From contig NZ_CP021913.1 of the NCBI RefSeq assembly GCF_002814095.1, positions 2,824,001-2,888,000 of the forward strand: DNA of 64,000 bases, read 5' to 3'. This DNA is from Sagittula sp. P11 (GTDB taxonomy: Bacteria > Pseudomonadota > Alphaproteobacteria > Rhodobacterales > Rhodobacteraceae). Shown here piece after piece: positions 58,817 through 64,000 of the stretch (the stretch's first letter is position 1; every line of letters begins with the position of its first letter). Position numbers and translations under genes: made by a program. The notes beneath the pieces were generated by a model. It searched no databases. It was not told the origin of the DNA and was given only the letters and a program-made list of their open reading frames with translations.

Positions 58817-60460
58817 TCAGGACCAGCTCCAGTCCTGCATGTTCCAGAAGGTGATCCGCACGTTGATGTTCGGCTGGTAGCCGTTCATCGTCTCGGCGTG
58901 GCCGCGGACCTCGTTGCGCTGGAACAGCGGGAGGAAGGGCAGTTCCTCGCGGACGAGCGACTGGATCTCTTCGTAGATCGGCTTGCGCGCCTCCGGCGAG
59001 ACGGTGGTCGCGCCCTCGGTCAGCAGGGTGTCGATCCGCTCGTTCGCGTACTGGAAGGTGTTCTGTCCGGCGCCGCCCTGCGCGTTGATTGCCTCGCTGT
59101 GGAAGTAGTCGCGGGTGTCCGGGTCGGGGCCGGTCAGGAAGATGATCCCGGCCACGGCCATGTCGAACTGCGACTGCATCCAGTGATCCGCCCACATCAC
59201 CGCCGGCGGCAGGTTCGAGATCGACATCTCGATGCCCATGTCCTTCCAGGTCTGCTGCAGGAACTGCTGAAGCTGCTCGCGCGTGTGGTTGCCCGCGGTG
59301 GTCGAGCAGACGAAGCTCAGGCGCTGGCCGTCCTTCTCGCGGATGCCGTCGGAGCCCACGACCCAGCCCGCCTCTTCCAGGATCGCCTTGCCCGCCTCGG
59401 GGTCGTAGACGTGCTGCGGCAGGTCCGCGTTGTAGTAGAAGCTCTGCTGCGGCATGTAGGTTTCGGTGGGCGTCGGCAGCCCGTAGTAGAGCGCGTCGAT
59501 CACCGTCTGCTTGTCGACGCCGAGGTAGAGCGCCTCGCGCACGGCCTTGTCGGCCAGCACCGGGTTGCCGAGGTTCAGCGACAGCGTCTCGACCGTGCCC
59601 ACCGGGACCAGCTCGACGGTCTTGCCCGGCAGGGTGGAGGCTTCGGCATAATGGTCGGGCGAGATGCCCTGAAGCGCGATCACGTCGATCTCGCCGGTCT
59701 TGAACTGGGTATAGAGCACCGTCAGGTCAGGCACGTACTTGACCACCACCCGTTCGATCTGCGCCTTGTTGCCGTGGTAGTCGGGGTTGGCCAGAAGCTG
59801 GATGTTGTCGCCCGGCGCGCGGCTGTCCCACTTGAAGGGGCCGGTGCCGATGGGTGTCTGGTTGAACGGCGCCTCGTTCGGATCGACGCCGTCGAAGGCG
59901 TGCTTGGGGATGATCATCGTCCAGCTCAGGATCGCCATGTAGGGCGCGAAGGGCGACGACATCTTCCACGTCAGCTCGGTGTCGGAGACGACGGTGATCT
60001 CCTCGATCAGCTCGTGGCCAGTGCGGCGGGCGGCGCGGAAGTTGTCGTCCTTCTGCAGCTCCAGCGTGAACTTGACGTCCTCCGCCGTCATCGGCGTGCC
60101 GTCATGCCAGGTGACGCCCTCCTTGAGGGTGATCTTCCATTCGGTGCCGTCCTCCGAGATGCCGCCGTTCTCGACCGTCGGAACCTCGGTCACGAGGCGC
60201 GGCGCAAAGGTGCCGTCCGGCTCCACCGAGAAGAGCGGATCGAAGAGCGCCCAGTGAATGCCCTCGTCGACCTCGATGTGCAGCATGTGCGGGTTGAAGA
60301 CGGTCGGCTCCTGGCTGATGCCGACGATCACCTGCCCGGAGGCCTGGGCGCGGGCAGCGCCCGGGAAGGAGGCGAGCCCCAGCCCGGCAGCGCCCAGAAG
60401 GGTCATCCCGAGGAAACCTCGGCGGGACGGATGCGAAAGGTCGTTTCCAGTGTTGGTCAT
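58817..60460 (-). CDS. peptide/opine-type ABC transporter substrate-binding protein
   Basis: The 547-residue receptor of the SBP_bac_5 family has a twin-arginine-type leader (HPSRRGFLGMTLLGAAGLGL) and then ISQEPTVFNPHMLHIEVDEG, a WKITLKEGVTWHDGTPMTAE segment and GTGPFKWDSRAPGDNIQLLA. Ligands of the family range from peptides and opines to nickel. The neighbouring FAD oxidases favour an amino-acid-derived ligand. Confidence 0.9.
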   Translation of the reverse strand: MTNTGNDLSHPSRRGFLGMTLLGAAGLGLASFPGAARAQASGQVIVGISQEPTVFNPHMLHIEVDEGIHWALFDPLFSVEPDGTFAPRLVTEVPTVENGGISEDGTEWKITLKEGVTWHDGTPMTAEDVKFTLELQKDDNFRAARRTGHELIEEITVVSDTELTWKMSSPFAPYMAILSWTMIIPKHAFDGVDPNEAPFNQTPIGTGPFKWDSRAPGDNIQLLANPDYHGNKAQIERVVVKYVPDLTVLYTQFKTGEIDVIALQGISPDHYAEASTLPGKTVELVPVGTVETLSLNLGNPVLADKAVREALYLGVDKQTVIDALYYGLPTPTETYMPQQSFYYNADLPQHVYDPEAGKAILEEAGWVVGSDGIREKDGQRLSFVCSTTAGNHTREQLQQFLQQTWKDMGIEMSISNLPPAVMWADHWMQSQFDMAVAGIIFLTGPDPDTRDYFHSEAINAQGGAGQNTFQYANERIDTLLTEGATTVSPEARKPIYEEIQSLVREELPFLPLFQRNEVRGHAETMNGYQPNINVRITFWNMQDWSWS

Positions 60461-60536
60461 GGGTACGTTCCCCTGTTCGGTGAATGGAAGGTCAGTTTCG
60501 ATCTTGGTCCGGCGCTTCTGGCGGCGCCGCTTGCGT

Positions 60537-60558
60537 CGCCCGGGTCTTTCACCGGGCG
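60537..60558 (-). other. stem-loop upstream of the substrate-binding protein gene
   Basis: CGCCCGG and CCGGGCG pair around the loop GTCTTTCA in the 104 bp gap between the FAD oxidase and receptor genes. It may be a partial terminator or processing site that separates regulator/oxidase from transporter expression. Confidence 0.5.
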
Positions 60559-60564
60559 GGCGTT

Positions 60565-61896
60565 TCAGAACCCGTCGTCGGGTTTCAGGCGGGTGCCGTC
60601 CGAGAACCGCGAAAACCGGAAGTGATGCGGGTCGACGCAGGTCTGGCGGCCGGTGACGATCTCGGACATCAGACGGCCGGCGGCGGGGCCGATCCCGAAC
60701 CCGTGCCCGGAGAAACCGGACGCCATGAAGAAACCGGGCAGCGAGTCCACGGCGGAGATCACCGGCACCGCATCGGGCGTGACGTCGATGTATCCCGCCC
60801 AGCTTTGCCGTGGTCTGGCGTTGGCGAAGATCGGAAAGGCCTTCGCCGCGGCCTCCAGCGTGTTGCGGACCACCTTGGCGTGCGGCTTCGGATCGAGCAC
60901 GCGGGTGTACTCGAAGGGCGTGGTCTCGTCGTTTCGCCACTTGCGCGCGTAGGAGGCCTCCTGCGCGAAACGCGGGCCGAAGCGCAGGCGCAGGTCGCGC
61001 CACTGGTGTTGCAGGGCGGGCAGGTACTTCAGCGCCAGCCGGAAGCTGTCGGGCACGATGTCGACCACGTTCACGGACCCGGACGCCAGCGTGTAACCGC
61101 CGTCCTTGCGCTTGCGGAACGAGAAGTCGCTGGTCCAGTAGGCCGCCTCCGGGCCGCCCTCGATCGGCTCTGTCCGCACGACGGTGTTCATCACCTTCAG
61201 TTGCGGGAACTCGATGCCGAGATTGCCCGAGAACAGACGCGACCATGCCCCGCCGGCCAGCACCACGGCGTCGCAGGCGATGGGGCCGCGCTCTGTCACC
61301 ACGCCGCTGATAGCGCCGCCGCTGGTCTCGACCCCGCGCACGGCGCATTCGGTCAGGATGACGGCGCCCTTGTCGCGAGCCGCCTCGGCGATGGCGGGGG
61401 CGGCAAGCTGCGGTTCGGCGCGCCCGTCGGCGGCGGTGAAGAGACCGCCCTTCACGGGTTCATTGCAGCCGGGCATGACCGAGTCGAACTCCGCGCCCGA
61501 GACCATGCGGCTGTCGAGCTGGTAGGGCTTCAGGTGGTCCGACCAAGATTCGTACTGCGCCATCTGCTTGTCGCTGCGGCAGGCAAACAGGATGCCGGAT
61601 TGCTTGTAGCCGAGTTCCCGCCCGGTCCGTTCCTTCAGCCCCGGCCAGATGCGCAGGGCTTCGGCCATCAGGGGGATCTCGCGCGGGTCGCGGCGGGAAA
61701 TGCGTACCCAGCCCCAGTTGCGCGAGCTTTGTTCCTGACCGATGCCTCCCTTTTCACACAGCGCGACGCGCAGGCCCTTCTCGGTCAGTTCGAGGGCGGT
61801 GGAGGTGCCTATGATGCCTCCGCCGATCACGACGACATCGACCTTGCCGGGCAGGTCTTCGTCTCCGTGGACAGGGGTTACACGTGGTCCGGGCAT
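60565..61896 (-). CDS. FAD-dependent oxidoreductase (DAO family)
   Basis: The 443-residue protein has the FAD motif VDVVVIGGGIIGTSTALELT, then EQSSRNWGWVRISRRDPREI, which resembles amine or amino-acid oxidases in opine-like pathways. The C-terminal FFMASGFSGHGFGIGPAAGR is the second FAD contact. It is the first of two such oxidases flanking the ABC transporter. Its start overlaps the SDR stop by one base. Confidence 0.87.
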   Translation of the reverse strand: MPGPRVTPVHGDEDLPGKVDVVVIGGGIIGTSTALELTEKGLRVALCEKGGIGQEQSSRNWGWVRISRRDPREIPLMAEALRIWPGLKERTGRELGYKQSGILFACRSDKQMAQYESWSDHLKPYQLDSRMVSGAEFDSVMPGCNEPVKGGLFTAADGRAEPQLAAPAIAEAARDKGAVILTECAVRGVETSGGAISGVVTERGPIACDAVVLAGGAWSRLFSGNLGIEFPQLKVMNTVVRTEPIEGGPEAAYWTSDFSFRKRKDGGYTLASGSVNVVDIVPDSFRLALKYLPALQHQWRDLRLRFGPRFAQEASYARKWRNDETTPFEYTRVLDPKPHAKVVRNTLEAAAKAFPIFANARPRQSWAGYIDVTPDAVPVISAVDSLPGFFMASGFSGHGFGIGPAAGRLMSEIVTGRQTCVDPHHFRFSRFSDGTRLKPDDGF

Positions 61897-62597
61897 CAGA
61901 ATATTCCGTCAAGTTGGCAGTTGAAGGTGATCTCCGCCTGGCAAAGCGTGCCGGGCGTTTCGATGGTGTTGAGCGTCAGGGCGGCGAGGTCCCCCACCTG
62001 GGTCATCGCCTCGACCGGAAGCGACCCGTTCGCGGCGGAGAGGCCCATGTCGGTGGCGACAATGCCCGGGCAGATCGCGGTGGCGCGGATGCCGTGGTCC
62101 CAGCCTTCGTGGCGCAGCGCGTGCGCCAGCCCCACTGCGGCGAACTTCGAAAAGGCATAGAGGCCGGAGCGCTGCGATTTCACCCGCTTGCCCGAGAGCG
62201 AGGCCATGACGACGATGCGTCCCGATCCGCTGTCGATGAGCGGCTGCCACGCCGCGGCAGCCAGGCGGCGCGGGGCGTGGGCGTTGACCTCGAAAAGCCG
62301 CAGCACCTTTGCATCATCGCCGGTCACGATGCTGTCGTGTTCCAGCAGTCCCGCGCAGGCCACGACGGCGTCGATGCGGCCATGGCGATCCATGACGCCC
62401 GCGACCCAGTCCTGTTCTCCGCCCGCGGTGGCATCGTAGCCGACCACTTCGGCCGCGTCGGGTGTCAGGCCCTCGGGCAGGGTGTCGGCGTTGCGCAGGC
62501 CCAGCGAAACGAACCATCCACGCCGTACCGCTTCGCACGCGATACCCAGGCCGATCCCGCGGGATCCGCCGGTCAACAACATGATTTTTCGGGTCAT
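61896..62597 (-). CDS. short-chain dehydrogenase/reductase
   Basis: The 233-residue SDR enzyme has TGGSRGIGLGIACE as NAD(P) motif, VVACAGLLEHD, VVMASLSGKRV with the catalytic Ser, and YAFSKFAAV with the YxxxK pair. It is translationally coupled (ATGA) to the MarR gene upstream and to the oxidase downstream, so it belongs to the same catabolic operon. Confidence 0.88.
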   Translation of the reverse strand: MTRKIMLLTGGSRGIGLGIACEAVRRGWFVSLGLRNADTLPEGLTPDAAEVVGYDATAGGEQDWVAGVMDRHGRIDAVVACAGLLEHDSIVTGDDAKVLRLFEVNAHAPRRLAAAAWQPLIDSGSGRIVVMASLSGKRVKSQRSGLYAFSKFAAVGLAHALRHEGWDHGIRATAICPGIVATDMGLSAANGSLPVEAMTQVGDLAALTLNTIETPGTLCQAEITFNCQLDGIF

Positions 62598-63100
62598 GAC
62601 CTGTTTCGCTTCCAATCCAGTCCGTTGTGGCGCTCGACGTATGCGGCGGCGATCTTGCGCAGCAGGGCCACGGTTTGTGCGTGTTCCTCGGCGGTCAGCA
62701 TCCAGAAGGCCTCTTCGGGTTCGCGGCCGACGATGCCGCGCACCTCGTCCAGCGCGATCCGGCCCTTGTCGGTGATGAAGAGCTGCTGGCGGCGCTTCGT
62801 CTCCGGGTCGGGGCGGCGGTCCAGCAGGCCGTCGGTGATCAGCTTGTCCACGAGCCGGGTCATCGCGGGCGCGTCCTTGCCGGCGAACTGTCGGATCTCC
62901 GAGGCCGTGATGCCGGGCTGATGCTCCACGATGAACAGGGTCGAGACCTTCCCGGTCCCACCCGCCAACGGCGAGCCGGAGAGCTTCTTCTCCAGGTCGC
63001 GCGACACCCAGAGGTTCAGCACCCGGATGTAGTAGCTGATCGCCGTGCTGAGGCAGTCGATCTCGATTTCGTCGAAGCAGTCCTTCGGAGTGTCGGTCAT
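62594..63100 (-). CDS. MarR-family transcriptional regulator
   Basis: The 168-residue winged-helix regulator has the MarR core KVSTLFIVEHQPGITASEIR, KDAPAMTRLVDKLITDGLLD and RRPDPETKRRQQLFITDKGR. The ATG at 63100 (MTDTPKDCFDE) is chosen because the upstream in-frame codons run into the operator palindrome. As first gene of the long operon it probably controls itself and the operon through that palindrome. Confidence 0.88.
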   Translation of the reverse strand: MTDTPKDCFDEIEIDCLSTAISYYIRVLNLWVSRDLEKKLSGSPLAGGTGKVSTLFIVEHQPGITASEIRQFAGKDAPAMTRLVDKLITDGLLDRRPDPETKRRQQLFITDKGRIALDEVRGIVGREPEEAFWMLTAEEHAQTVALLRKIAAAYVERHNGLDWKRNRS

Positions 63101-63176
63101 CGTTACGCGTTCTTCTGATCGTTTAAGTGCGGCGTGACTTGTCTTTGCGTCACTTCGCACAGGTTGCGCAGGACAA

Positions 63177-63202
63177 TTGTCGATGACAACTGTCATCGAC
63201 AA
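63177..63202. promoter_or_regulatory. perfect 26 bp palindrome, candidate MarR operator
   Basis: TTGTCGATGACA, the two bases AC, and then TGTCATCGACAA form a perfect 12 bp inverted repeat. A second overlapping dyad, GACAATTGTC, lies at 63172-63181. Both lie 77-102 bp upstream of the marR-type start, where a repressor operator is expected. Confidence 0.65.
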
Positions 63203-63558
63203 CTTTTTGCTGAAATCGGGGGGTTTGGCGCCGTCAGACGTCGATTGATGTCATTTTGGGCTGATTTCAGAGCGGGGCGGTCGTTGGCGCGCCTGGATGT
63301 GAGGCCGATTGAGGCCATCCCATGGAATCGCGCGACTCACCTGCGGACGGTTCCGGTCATTCGCAGTGAGGGGAAGGGTTACTCTGAAAGTGCCGGGTAA
63401 GGGGCACCCCTGCGGAGCAAGCGCGGAAACACACGACCGCCGGGGACGGCGTCGTGGAATGGGCCCGTGACCCCTCCGGTGCTAGGAGCGTGCCTGTGGA
63501 GGCGGCTCCGCACGGGGACGGTGTCACCCGCACGGAGGAAGGCGGCCGGCGAAGTGCC
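63203..63558. other. 356 bp intergenic region
   Basis: No credible reading frame or RNA is visible. It lies between the operator of the marR operon and the 3' end of the molybdopterin oxidoreductase gene. Confidence 0.5.
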
Positions 63559-64000
63559 TCAGGTGTCGAGGCGTGCGACGTCCACCAGCGCCGTGTGTGC
63601 GCTGCAGCCCTGACCGAGTTTCGAGGTGCCCACGTCCTTCGTCAGGACGTTGGGGTTGCCGTCCAGGTCGATGTTCCCGCCCGGGTCGCTGAACCACGCG
63701 CCGGTCGGCAGGGCGACGACACCGGGGCGGATGTCATCGGACACCTGCGCCCGGGCGCGACAGGCGCCGCGCGTATTGAAGACCCGCAGAAGGTCGCCCG
63801 TGCTGATTGCCCGAGTGGCCGCGTCGTCGGGATGGATGACGAGCGTCGCGGGCCGTGCACCCGGTACATCCGCCAACGCGCTTTCGAGCTGGCTGTGCAG
63901 CTTGTCGCCGGGCTGGGGCGAGACGAGGTGCAGCGGTGCCTCGGGGGCGGCGGACCCCAGCCACTCCGACGGCGGCAGCCAGATCGGATGACCGGGACAA
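63559..64000 (-). CDS. molybdopterin oxidoreductase, C-terminal part (partial)
   Basis: The frame is open to the window edge and reads CPGHPIWLPPSEWLG, then HLVSPQPGDKLHSQLESALA and IHPDDAATRAISTGDLLRVF. It ends with the molybdopterin-guanine-dinucleotide binding motif GNPNVLTKDVGTSKLGQG. This is the C-terminal domain of the DMSO/TMAO/biotin sulfoxide reductase family. The catalytic part lies beyond the window, so the substrate cannot be assigned. Confidence 0.85.
   Translation of the reverse strand, partial: CPGHPIWLPPSEWLGSAAPEAPLHLVSPQPGDKLHSQLESALADVPGARPATLVIHPDDAATRAISTGDLLRVFNTRGACRARAQVSDDIRPGVVALPTGAWFSDPGGNIDLDGNPNVLTKDVGTSKLGQGCSAHTALVDVARLDT

Noticed and set aside
1-64000. CRISPR arrays, tRNA or rRNA genes, replication or phage attachment sites
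   Set aside because: I saw no regularly spaced repeats, tRNA cloverleaf-like sequence or rRNA sequence in the window. Short RNAs could be missed by eye.

Overview
The window looks like chromosomal DNA of a marine-type alphaproteobacterium of the Rhodobacterales (roseobacter group). The reasons are high GC throughout, the hisS-hisZ-hisG order with a short HisG, a DUF1489 gene, a short adenosylcobalamin-dependent ribonucleotide reductase, three TRAP transporters, two ABC uptake systems, and many 1-4 bp gene overlaps. Everything here was read by eye from the sequence; no database search was run.

Layout. 1-7.7 kb is housekeeping DNA: the end of hisS, hisZ, hisG, a UbiB/AarF-like kinase, a YghU-like glutathione transferase, a DUF218 protein, an outer-membrane beta-barrel protein, DUF1489 and a SulP permease. 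7.8-10.3 kb is nrdJ, whose linker carries an in-frame XRE-type helix-turn-helix domain of clearly lower GC, the most unusual gene of the window. About 10.36-18.17 kb is a mobile island. It is the wreck of a TniABQ-type transposon (tniQ intact, tniB broken, tniA gone) with matching inverted repeats near both edges. An IS66 element with a PRiA4_ORF3 passenger gene sits inside tniB, with a perfect 8 bp target duplication. An IS3-family element lies at a deletion junction, next to a decayed treble-clef zinc-finger gene.

18.4-21.6 kb holds a TRAP binding protein convergent to its dctQM genes. 22.4-25.2 kb has two transglutaminase-like genes with small accessory genes between them. 25.5-29.1 kb has small stress or redox proteins, including a frameshifted PNPOx-like gene, a TetR remnant and an SDR. 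29.1-34.1 kb is a polyamine-type ABC operon with a divergent LuxR regulator. 34.3-41.9 kb is a molybdenum hydroxylase (medium, small and large subunits) co-transcribed with a TRAP system and faced by a divergent TetR regulator. 41.9-46.2 kb is a 1407-residue secreted ExeM/NucH-type nuclease. 46.7-53.3 kb is a TAXI-TRAP system with a DUF1850 protein and a DctB/DctD-type two-component pair; the DctD-like regulator lacks GAFTGA and has a changed Walker B. 53.5-63.1 kb is one long operon (marR, SDR, FAD oxidase, peptide/opine-type ABC transporter, second FAD oxidase) behind a perfect palindromic operator. The window ends inside a molybdopterin oxidoreductase gene.

The accessory half reads as a set of substrate-uptake modules, each with its own regulator. 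Most pair a periplasmic binding protein with nearby oxidases, hydroxylases or dehydrogenases. In several operons a strong stem-loop follows the binding-protein gene or lies next to it.
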